Positions 17,301-25,500 of a DNA stretch of 64,000 bases are shown one piece after another; the first letter of the stretch is position 1, and each line of letters begins with the position of its first letter. Below the pieces are notes generated by a model. It was not told the origin of the DNA. It ran no database searches and worked only from the letters and a program-made list of their open reading frames with translations. A program made the translations under genes and the position numbers. The stretch spans positions 62,001-126,000 of the forward strand of contig NZ_JOAJ01000011.1 in NCBI RefSeq assembly GCF_000720425.1. Direction: 5' to 3'. This DNA is from Nocardia rhamnosiphila NBRC 108938. Lineage in GTDB: Bacteria; Actinomycetota; Actinomycetes; Mycobacteriales; Mycobacteriaceae.

Positions 17301-17857
17301 CAGTCGCCGAGAGCCGCATGGTCCAGCACACGCAGGGTCGGCTGTGATGAATTCCCGACGGGTGCGCCGGCCCGCTCGGCGACGACGACCTTCTGCCAGA
17401 GCTCGGTGAAATCCAGACAGGCGTCCTGGAAATCCGCGATCCACTCCGGACCAGGTGTCTCATTACCGACCCTGCCGGTCGCCCAGGCACAACTGGATAG
17501 AGTATCGGAATCCAGTAACACACAACCGTTTTCGTCGACAAGGAAGGCGGCAACTGCACTTTCACCACTCGGCCGGTCATCGTAGCTGTCCACGTCTGGG
17601 TCGAAATGGCGGAACAGCACCTCGAAGACTTCGTCGAGACGGTAGATTCCGGCATACACGATATGACGCCACGCCTGATTCGGGTGCAGGGAGAGTTGTG
17701 ACAGCTCATGTGCCGGATCCCATGGCAGCGGTTCATCCGCTACCACCGGGATGATCCGCTGCTGCCGATCGACCCGGTCCACCCGCTGCGGACTGAACAT
17801 CTCCACGGCCTGCCAGAACTCGACGATCGCACCGCACCGCTCGTCCTCCCCACCCAC
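14357..17857 (-). CDS. SF1 (UPF1-like) helicase with long coiled-coil insert
   Basis: 1166 residues if read from the GTG at 17857, which has GGAG upstream. The block FWQAVEMFSPQ, usual near the start of this helicase type, begins around residue 13; an ATG at 17800 lies within it. Motifs: Walker A GVNGPPGTGKTTML near 318-326, motif Ia VVASSNNGAVQNV, Walker B LLIDEAGQATPQNA near 886, GDPLQLEPV, and motifs V-VI TIHTAQGKQADVVIL and NVAVSRAKRRLYVIGDF near 1120. Residues about 545-780 are an Arg/Glu/Ala-rich coiled coil inserted between motifs Ia and II. It is transcribed away from the EACC1-caspase-helicase operon across a 271-base gap, so the two may be coregulated. Probably a nucleic-acid translocase in a conflict system. 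Confidence 0.82.
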   Translation of the reverse strand: MGGEDERCGAIVEFWQAVEMFSPQRVDRVDRQQRIIPVVADEPLPWDPAHELSQLSLHPNQAWRHIVYAGIYRLDEVFEVLFRHFDPDVDSYDDRPSGESAVAAFLVDENGCVLLDSDTLSSCAWATGRVGNETPGPEWIADFQDACLDFTELWQKVVVAERAGAPVGNSSQPTLRVLDHAALGDCLTAAIQGAGISGVLSAAGIRIKSEIVSRRTANEVTGLDFLNSFIMDDLVRVAGQVARGNLGAALREYLRPEDRISTAQRIDVREEIDTVLDLTAPGTVPAGRWPSDPEHALALSQQLAVNTALGMTDSGIVGVNGPPGTGKTTMLRDVIASLVVERAARLAALPDPAAAFTDNRMRWKTGDRTRVVNPLRPELTGFEIVVASSNNGAVQNVTDEIPAADAISDGWRDAAAAVDYFSEIATALLAPDAAVQREPETSTGEQVAGWALLAARLGNKTNRRRFVDTFWYHKPEAEGQDWQGLLSILQSYEAENPEQAWEEAVAAFRAAETQVESIRRSRRDVHAQVVRRRQVKRRVEEIAQVLAAAAGRAETARGERETAWRTAQECVREAERLARAQQTAVEQSARQRRQVAERAVRDRRGEVEQIAGGRRVRAEESLRRWTAELDRRDEHLESHRALRPGWWRQLWSLGGAGREWSQRQSWLVGQVQQASQARATAQTELDSVQDDLGLARESLATSQREYDAASRASTAGMSQPSITYEPLISANRILERAEQEVAAAARALSDAERSFRQARDELAALNVDLAAGAGLGAYFPDETWWEDRIRRESAALWTDPEWNTARSELLLAALALHRSFLRQAPTEMRRNLQAAVDIVSGAAPRDLSAEAAQAAWQSLFLVVPVVSTTFASYGRLFGHLERESLGWLLIDEAGQATPQNAVGALWRTRRAVVVGDPLQLEPVTTLPFRTEDAIRTSFEVDQQWSTCRTSVQRIADRLTPLGTSLPDDEGWTWVGVPLTVHRRCDAPMFEIVNSIAYDGLMINGTGTAARKRFDTSYPSLPESKWIDLVGTTAHGHWIPDEGRQLDRILRSLAGLGIDLSEVMVISPFRDVAREISRRGRAYPDLTAGTIHTAQGKQADVVILVLGGDPARPGARRWAASKPNLLNVAVSRAKRRLYVIGDFRSWSRERYFGTMARHLPRADPVGP

Positions 17858-18025
17858 TACCCCACTCCACTCCGTCGACGCGGCCGCCTTTGGGCTACCG
17901 ATGGTAGTCGCGGGTTGCCGTGGACGCGCGGCCCCTGCACACCGCTGGAATCGCGTACGATCGCTGCCGCCGACAGCGCCACCGGGCAGTGGACATTGCA
18001 CCATTTTGTCGGCGCCCGACCGCCG

Positions 18026-18039
18026 CAACTTCAAAGTTG
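18026..18039. promoter_or_regulatory. palindrome in the divergent promoter region
   Basis: CAACTT-CA-AAGTTG is a perfect palindrome in the 271 bases between the helicase and EACC1 starts. The flanking sequence is the only AT-rich patch there (GATATAACG follows at 18043). It is a candidate operator for shared control of both units. No regulator gene is obvious. Confidence 0.3.
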
Positions 18040-18128
18040 GCCTGATATAACGTTTTTGGCTACGTATTCTGGTTAAGCCGGAAGGCGGGCGGGGCAATCT
18101 TCACAGGATCAGCACAGCAGGGGGCACC

Positions 18129-18545
18129 ATGACCGATGACCATGAGGACATCCGCATCCGGGTGATCGCGGGCGACACCTTCAGATCCGAACGGCTGACC
18201 CGGGACCTCCACCGCACGTTGTCGACGGTCGAAGACCTGGAGGTCGACTTCGCCGGAACCGATCGTGCCGGTCAGGCAGACGGGGAAAAAGGAGCCGGAG
18301 TCGCCGATCTCGCGCTGTCGGCATCCGTCGCGGTACCGGTCGCCACCGCCGTCACCCGAGTACTCGTCACCGCCATCCGCGAATGGTGCGCACGGGAGCG
18401 CAACCGGAAAGTGGAGATCGCCAGAGACGAAGGCGGGAGTATCGTCATCACCGGCGGGATCGACGAACGGACCGAGCGAATCGTCCGTCTGCTCGCAGGA
18501 GAGCGGCACGATCCCGCGACCGAATCCGATCGCGAACTACCGTGA
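18129..18545 (+). CDS. EACC1-type effector-associated constant component
   Basis: 138 residues from an ATG preceded by AGGGGG. An N-terminal alpha/beta part with RLTRDLHRTLSTVEDLEVDF is followed by an Ala/Val-rich segment (ALSASVAVPVATAVTRVLV), then RKVEIARDEGGSIVITG and a closing helix. The layout is the same as the protein at 9100. Its stop overlaps the next start (GTGA), which ties it to the caspase-helicase fusion. In known systems EACC1 is the constant partner while the effector varies. Confidence 0.72.
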   Translation: MTDDHEDIRIRVIAGDTFRSERLTRDLHRTLSTVEDLEVDFAGTDRAGQADGEKGAGVADLALSASVAVPVATAVTRVLVTAIREWCARERNRKVEIARDEGGSIVITGGIDERTERIVRLLAGERHDPATESDRELP

Positions 18546-21500
18546 ACCGGCCGGTACGGCGACGCGCACTGCTGCTCGGTGTCGAGAACTACGCCGACAC
18601 CCGATTCGCACCTCTCCCTTCGATCCGCGCTGACCTTTCCCTACTGGGACAGGTGCTGCTCCACCGATATATCGGCGCATTCACCGAAGTACGTCCGGTC
18701 ATGAACTGCACCGCCGAGCGGATGTGCACCGAGATCGTCGAATTTCTCGGCACCTGCGACGAGGACGAGCTGGCACTCGTGTACATCTCGGGCCACGGCA
18801 CCCGTTTGGTGCAGGTGAACAGCGAGTTCCACTTCGTCACCACCGATACCGACTTCGACAATGTCGCGGCCACCGCAGTGGGTGCGCAGTTCGTGAACGA
18901 TGCGCTCGAATCGTGCCCGGCACCGCAGAAGGTCCTGATGATCGACTGCTGCCAGAGTGGCGGGTTCGCGGTCGGACTTCGAGCGGCGGACCGGGACGAC
19001 AGTGCGACCGCAAAGGGCGTCACAACGCCCGCCCCCTCCCCGGTCCTGCGCAGCAACGGGGTGTTCGTTCTGTCGTCGTCTCGTGCTACCGAGGCGTCGT
19101 TCGCCGGATCGCCGGAGTCGACCGTTATCACCCCCTCACTTTTCACCGGCGCCGTCGTGGAGACGCTGCGCAGCGGCGACGCGGCCCGACCGGAGACCGG
19201 CGAGGTCACCGTCGACGATCTGTTCGAGTACGTGAACCAGCGGCTGCGAGTCGATGCCAAGCAGGTGCCGGTCAAATCCGCTGTGCAGGTGGACGACCGG
19301 ATCGTGATCGCCTCCCGGCCCCAGGGTCCGGCCACGCTGACCCCCGTTCCGCGAGACGCAGACACCGGCACTGTCCCCGAGGTGGTCCCGGCCAAGGACT
19401 CCCGGCCGTCGTGGCCTCGGCTGCTCGACTATTACCGGCGTTGTCTGACCACCGGTCGAAGCGAGTTCTCCGTGCTGTCGGTTGCCGAGCACGGCGAATC
19501 GTACGTCTGCGTGCGCGGCAGCGAATCCTTCCTGTCGGGAACCGTCGAAGAGGACCACCGGGTCCCGGTACCGGACGAAGCGCGGGAGTTCGTCGAGGAT
19601 GTGATTGCCGCCGACGATGAGCTGTGGGCGGGTTATCCGGCCGTCGTCCTGCAATCGAGCCAGAACTCCAGGAACGGCGCCCGGCACCGGTTCGCACCAC
19701 TGCTCCTCCGGAAGGTCGAAGTGGTACACACCGCGGGCGGGACCCGGTTGGAACCGACCGGGCGGATCATCGCTCATCCCGAGCTGATCGAAATTTTCCT
19801 GGGCAAGGACACGGCCGCCGATTTCAATGCCGCCTACCGTCCCACCTGGCATGCTCGCCAACCTGCCGCCATGGCCAACGACATCGGAAAGCTGCTCGAA
19901 TTCGACCTCGGCCTCGCCTGCGTCGAGCCACTGCGCCCGGGCCAACTCGCCGAGTGCATCGATGTCGACACTCCGAACGCGGGAGCCCGCAACGCGGCGG
20001 TGCTCTGCCGGGTTCCCAATGGCCCGAGCCCGGTGTCGAAACTGCTCGAAGACCTCGACAGTCTCGTCGAACAGGTCCACCGGATACGCGACACCGCGCT
20101 CTCGGCTCTGGACCCGGAAACGCCTCACCACTCCGCAGCGCAGGCCACGCCGTTCCAGCTGGTGACTCCTCTGCAATGCAACGAGGCGCAGGAAACCGTC
20201 ATCCGGTCGGCTATGCGGAACCGACTGACCGTCGCCACCGGACCGCCCGGAACCGGCAAGAGCCAGCTCGTCACCAATCTGGTCGCTACCGCTGTAGCCA
20301 ACAACTCGACGGTGCTCGTCGCCTCCACCAACAATCGGGCCGTGGACGAGGTGTGGAAGCGGTGCGAGAGTGTCGCCCCGGGAAGTCTTGTGCGCACCGG
20401 CAGCCTCGAGTACCGGAGCGGCACCTCTGAAGCACTTCGGGGGTTGCTGGCCTTACGGCCCACCGACGGAAATCCGGCCACCGCGATGGCGGCGTTGCGG
20501 CAGGCCGAGCACACGCACAGTGCACAGCGGGACCTGCTGGCCACCACCGGAGAACTCGAGCAGCGCCTGCTGATCGCGGGACGCACCCGCGACGATTCGG
20601 CCGAGAAGCTCGGAGTTTCCATCGTCGACCTGCTGTCACGCCTCGAGCAGAAGCCGCTCGAGATTGCCCTACGCGCGGCGGAGGGTGCGGTGCGCGCCCG
20701 GTTCTTCGCCCGGTATCGCCGAGCCCGGCTGCTACGACGCTGGGAGATCCCCGTCGAGGACGACGATGTGCTCGCCGGCCGCTGCGCCACCCTTGCCCAA
20801 TTCCTGGCGGCCGAGAAGGATTGGCGTACAGCGCGCGCCCGGCTCGAGGCGCTACCCGACGACAACGAACTCTCCAGGCGCCTACTTACTGCGGAATCCG
20901 AGCTTCGGCACACGTCCGCGGTTGCGCTGGGGACCAGTACGCGCACGGCCGCCCTACAAGGCAGGAGCCGGATCACCGATCTCATCGAGGCCACCGAGGA
21001 CGGGCGCGCGTGGCGGGCCGTACGGGCCGCGCTCCCGAATGTCCGCGGCTGGGCCGTCAGCACACTGTCGGCGCGCTACTTTCCACCCGCGCCGGCGCTT
21101 TTCGACCTTGTGGTCATCGACGAGGCCAGCCAGTGTGCCATCCCGGCAATACTGCCCCTTCTATTCCGTGCTCGCCGTGCCGTGATCATCGGCGATCCGA
21201 TGCAGTTGCCCCATATCGCCGAGATCGGACCCGAACAGGAAATCCACGCCGCACAGGAGGCCGGTTTCGGGTTGGGATGGTTGGAGGCCGGTCGAATGTC
21301 CTACCGGAGGCATTCCGCCTTTCGAGCCTGCGAGCGGGCCGCGGGCGGCCACCTCCTGCTGGACGAGCACTTCCGATGTCATCCGAAAATCGCAGGACTC
21401 GTCAACGGTCTCTTCTATGACGGACAGCTGGCCGTGCTGACCGATACGCGCGGCCGCCCCACGATCGCCAACCGTGACGCCATCCACTGGACCCACATCG

Positions 21501-22234
21501 AAGGCAACGCCGAGCAACCGCGATCGGGCAAATCCTGGTTCAATCGTGCCGAAGCCGCAAAAGTCGTCGAGGCCATCAAGTTCTTGCTACCTCCCGGTGG
21601 GGCGACAGCCGATCAGCCCAGCGTCGGTGTCGTGACCCCGTTCAAGGCACAGGTGGATATGATCCGCTCCCAACTCGGTCAGGGCTTCGAGCATGTACGG
21701 ATCGGGACCGTACACACGTTCCAGGGCGGCGAATGTGACTTCGTCCTCTACTCGCTGGTCGCCGCTCCGAATATGCCGCGAGGTTCGATCAAATGGGTCG
21801 AACGCCAACTCAATCTGTGGAATGTGGCGATCACACGTGCTCGATCCCACCTGATCGTGGTGGGTAACCGCGGGTTGTGGTCGGAACGGCGGATCGGTGC
21901 TGCACTTCTGAACGCGGCCGTCGGCGTGCAGGAAGATTCCGGAGCCGGCTCGGCACCCGACGAATTACAGGACCGGCTCTTCGCCTTCCTTGCCGGTGCA
22001 GGCGGCCGGGTCACCTTGCAGCGCGAAGTCCGCGGGCATCTCACCGATGCGGTCGTGGAGGACTCGGGCGGAGTCGAGACAGCTGTCATCCTGGATCGCG
22101 GCGTACACGAAGGTGTGGATCCGGCACGACATCTCCGACTGATGCTCCGCCATAGGGACATCCGAGCGGACCCCGAACAGCCCATGAGCGCAGTGCGGAT
22201 CCCGGCGTGGATGCTCTACCGCTCGGCCCGATGA
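18542..22234 (+). CDS. caspase-SF1 helicase fusion protein
   Basis: 1230 residues from the GTG at 18542. Residues 1-240 are a caspase domain with H85 in LVYISGHGTRLV and C137 in VLMIDCCQSGGF. A 300-residue middle part follows. Residues 560-1110 are a UPF1-like SF1 helicase: Walker A VATGPPGTGKSQLV near 565, VLVASTNNRAVDEVW, Walker B LVVIDEASQC near 857, GDPMQLPHI, LDEHFRCHPKIAGLVN, TVHTFQGGECDFV and NVAITRARSHLIVVGN near 1094. The last 90 residues (LQDRLFAFLAGAGGRV, HLTDAVVEDSG, ETAVILDRG) look like a small alpha/beta nuclease-like domain, not certain. The helicase may sense foreign nucleic acid and release the protease. Coupled to EACC1 by a four-base overlap. Confidence 0.85.
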   Translation: MNRPVRRRALLLGVENYADTRFAPLPSIRADLSLLGQVLLHRYIGAFTEVRPVMNCTAERMCTEIVEFLGTCDEDELALVYISGHGTRLVQVNSEFHFVTTDTDFDNVAATAVGAQFVNDALESCPAPQKVLMIDCCQSGGFAVGLRAADRDDSATAKGVTTPAPSPVLRSNGVFVLSSSRATEASFAGSPESTVITPSLFTGAVVETLRSGDAARPETGEVTVDDLFEYVNQRLRVDAKQVPVKSAVQVDDRIVIASRPQGPATLTPVPRDADTGTVPEVVPAKDSRPSWPRLLDYYRRCLTTGRSEFSVLSVAEHGESYVCVRGSESFLSGTVEEDHRVPVPDEAREFVEDVIAADDELWAGYPAVVLQSSQNSRNGARHRFAPLLLRKVEVVHTAGGTRLEPTGRIIAHPELIEIFLGKDTAADFNAAYRPTWHARQPAAMANDIGKLLEFDLGLACVEPLRPGQLAECIDVDTPNAGARNAAVLCRVPNGPSPVSKLLEDLDSLVEQVHRIRDTALSALDPETPHHSAAQATPFQLVTPLQCNEAQETVIRSAMRNRLTVATGPPGTGKSQLVTNLVATAVANNSTVLVASTNNRAVDEVWKRCESVAPGSLVRTGSLEYRSGTSEALRGLLALRPTDGNPATAMAALRQAEHTHSAQRDLLATTGELEQRLLIAGRTRDDSAEKLGVSIVDLLSRLEQKPLEIALRAAEGAVRARFFARYRRARLLRRWEIPVEDDDVLAGRCATLAQFLAAEKDWRTARARLEALPDDNELSRRLLTAESELRHTSAVALGTSTRTAALQGRSRITDLIEATEDGRAWRAVRAALPNVRGWAVSTLSARYFPPAPALFDLVVIDEASQCAIPAILPLLFRARRAVIIGDPMQLPHIAEIGPEQEIHAAQEAGFGLGWLEAGRMSYRRHSAFRACERAAGGHLLLDEHFRCHPKIAGLVNGLFYDGQLAVLTDTRGRPTIANRDAIHWTHIEGNAEQPRSGKSWFNRAEAAKVVEAIKFLLPPGGATADQPSVGVVTPFKAQVDMIRSQLGQGFEHVRIGTVHTFQGGECDFVLYSLVAAPNMPRGSIKWVERQLNLWNVAITRARSHLIVVGNRGLWSERRIGAALLNAAVGVQEDSGAGSAPDELQDRLFAFLAGAGGRVTLQREVRGHLTDAVVEDSGGVETAVILDRGVHEGVDPARHLRLMLRHRDIRADPEQPMSAVRIPAWMLYRSAR

Positions 22235-22578
22235 CAGCGCAGCCGACGCCGACTGTGAGGACCGAGCCGGGCAAGACCACTCGCACCGGCAGGCACCCGC
22301 CGGGGGCAGAGAACTCGTCGTAGTGATCAGAGGCCTGTAACTATTCTTCGCGCGGGAACGACCATCAGGTTGCCTCTTCGTGGCGTATGTGCGGCCCATA
22401 TCGACGCGAGAACGGTGAATGTTCGGCCGGTTCGTCCGCTCGGTCGCCTCGGCGTTGATCCCCGGTCACCCGGCAGGCTTCCGGGCTAACATCCGAAAGC
22501 GCCCGTCTGTAGAACAACAGGTCAGCGGGCTCAGTACGCACCCGACCAGCTGAGTCGGCCGACGATCGAGGAGCATTT
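22235..22578. other. non-coding stretch before the large helicase operon
   Basis: 344 bases with no gene I can support. It should hold the 3' end of the caspase-helicase transcript and the promoter of the next operon. GAGGAG at its end is the ribosome site for the GTG at 22579. No clear -35/-10 pair, repeat or RNA seen. Confidence 0.45.
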
Positions 22579-25500
22579 GTGGGGGCTCTCCTACCGACCT
22601 TGCAGGCCAACCGGCTGCGTGAAGGTTTGACCGATTACCTGGCGACCACCTTCGCGCTCACCGACCCGGATACCCAGGCCGCGCTCAGCGATTTCGTCGG
22701 CGATGCCAGGGACGGTATGTTCAAGGGCCCCTATGTCCGGTTACGTCTGCCCTTCGCCCCGGCCCGCGGCAACTGGGGTATGCACCTGGACTGGCTGCCG
22801 GACGACTTCGTGCCCTACGGGCATCAGGCCAAGGCGTTCGAGCGGTTGTCGACCAAGTTCCGGACACGCCCCCAGCCGACATTGGTGACCACGGGGACCG
22901 GTTCCGGTAAGACGGAGTCGTTCCTCATCCCGATCCTCGATCATGTCGTGCGCGCCAAGAAGCAGGGCGTGGCGGGGATGAAGGCGCTGATCATCTATCC
23001 GATGAATGCGCTGGCCAACGATCAGGAGCAGCGGCTGGCGAGGCTGATCAGCGCGCATCCGGAGCTCTCGGGTGTCACGGCCGGCCTGTACACCGGCGAG
23101 CAGAGCTCGGGCGGGCGAACCCTGGTCTCGGCGGAGGGCTTGATCACCGATCGGCGGCTGATGCACGATTCGCCGCCGGACATCTTGCTCACCAACTACA
23201 AGATGCTCGATCATCTGCTGCTGCGACCCGACCGTGCCGCGATGTGGCGGCAGTCTGCGGAATCGCTGCAGTATGTGGTGCTCGACGAGTTCCACACCTA
23301 CGACGGCGCTCAGGGCACCGATGTCGCGATGCTGCTACGCCGTCTCGGGTTGGTGGTGAAATCGTATTGGAACGAGTCGTCACAGGTCGCCGACGAGGAC
23401 CGGGCACGGCCGCTGGGCCTTATCACACCGGTGGCCACCTCCGCGACCCTCGGCGGTGGGGGCGAACCGACTGCCATGCTCGAGTTCGCGCACACCGTTT
23501 TCGGTGAGGTGTTCGGAAAGGAATCGCTTGTCGAGGAAACCCGGGTCGAGCTCCAGGACTGGCTGGCAGATCGCGATGCCGGCCTCGATCGCCGCTATGT
23601 CCCGATCGCCCCGTCCGCGGAGCAGGCGGTCAACGATCTCGACGCCTTCAGCAGCCGCTCCCCCAACAACGCGTACCTCGCGGCCGCGGTCCTCGCGACT
23701 CTGTTCGAGCGCACCGGCGACGAGCATCCGACTTTCCCGGAGCTGGCCGCCGAACTGCGCCGCCTGGACGAGACCGAACAGCTGGATCTGCTGAAGAAGC
23801 ATCACTGGTTCGCCCGGCTACTCGACCGCTCGACCGAGGCCATCTCCTTGGCCGAGTTGGCGGCGAGGACCTTGTCCGTGTCATCCGCCGAACGCGATAA
23901 CCAGCGCGGCCGGGCGATCCGGCAGCGATACCTGGACTATGTATTCGCGGCGCTCTCCCATCTGCGAGCCGAGATCGGGCGTTCGGCGTTGAATGTCGAT
24001 GTGCATCTATGGGTCCGGGAGCTGTCCCGGATCGACCGGGAGCTTTCGTCCACCACCCAGTTCCGCTGGGCCGACGACGGCGACACCGAGAGCAGTGGTG
24101 CCGAGTATGCGCCGGCGCTGTTCTGCCGGCATTGCGGACGCTCCGGCTGGGGTGTGCGGCTGGCACCCACCGGGTACGCGCTGGACCCCGACCAGTCATC
24201 CGTCCGCGCCCAGCACCTTTCGGGCAACGCCAGGATTCGTGCCTTGATCTCCGCTCCGGTCGAAGCAGAACAGGCCCCGGCGGTGCAGGATCTGCGGTGG
24301 CTGCGCATCGAGGACCGCGAGGTCGGCGACGAGGTGCCGGATCCGGAGAGCACGGAGGTACTGGAGGGACGAGTGTTGCCCGTCCTCGCATTGCACGGGC
24401 CCGCGGCCGACGACGATTCCACGAAGGATGTGTGTCCGGCGTGTAATACGGCCGACGGGATCCGGTTCCTCGGTAGCGCGGTCGCCACTCAGCTCTCGGT
24501 GGCGCTGTCGACCATGTACGGGGACGCCGAACTGAACGCCGACGAGAAGAAGGCGCTCATGTTCACCGACAGCGTGCAGGACGCCGCGCATCGCGCGGGA
24601 TTCGTCCAGGCCCGCTCGCACACGTTGAGCCTCCGGTCCACACTGCGGAACGCACTGGGCGAGAGAATCACCGGGGCCGAAATGCTCACACTCACCGAAC
24701 TGTGCGACGCGGTGATCGACCGTGCGGGCGACGACCCGACCCGGCGATATCACCTGCTCGCGCCCGATATCGTCGAGCGCGACGAGTTCGGGGCGTTCTG
24801 GCAGGCCGAGGCGAACGCGGCCAAACGCCGGGAGGCGACGAAGAAGGTCCGGCGCCGGGTTCAGTTCGATATCGACCTGGAATTCGGACGGCAATCGCGA
24901 CTCGGCCGCACCCTCGAGCTCACCGGGAGTGTGGTCGCCGAGGTCGATCTCGGCTCACCGGGCCGAGTGGCCCGGCTGGGTGTCCAGGCGCTCGACAACA
25001 CCGAATACCAGCTGACGCTGAGGGATATCGACGCCGCGGCGATCACCCGGTGGATCCGGGGCACGGTTGAACGGATGCGGATCCAAGGCGCGATCCGGCA
25101 TGTCTGGCTCGACAAATACGTCCAGCGCGACGCCAACCGCCGCTGGGTCTGGGGTGGGCGCCCGCTGGGTGAAGGTATGCCCGCGTTCCCCAAGGGCCGC
25201 CCCGCCCCGGCCTTCCCGGCGGTCGGTGCACGAGCCGTCCCCGAGGGCTTCGACGCGATTACGGCACCTTCATCGTGGTACGCGCTGTGGGCGTCGCGGT
25301 GCCTAGGGGTCGCACCGTTCGACGGCGGATTCCTGGCCCGCTCGTTGTTCGCCGTCCTCGCCGACGAGCGCATCCTCACCACCGTGACCACCGAGAAGGC
25401 GCTCACCGCGTACCAACTGAGCGAGGACGGCATCCGGGTCGGCGCGCCGAGCCTCGACGATCTCGAGGCAGGCCTGCACCTCCTTGTCTGCGGTGTCTGC

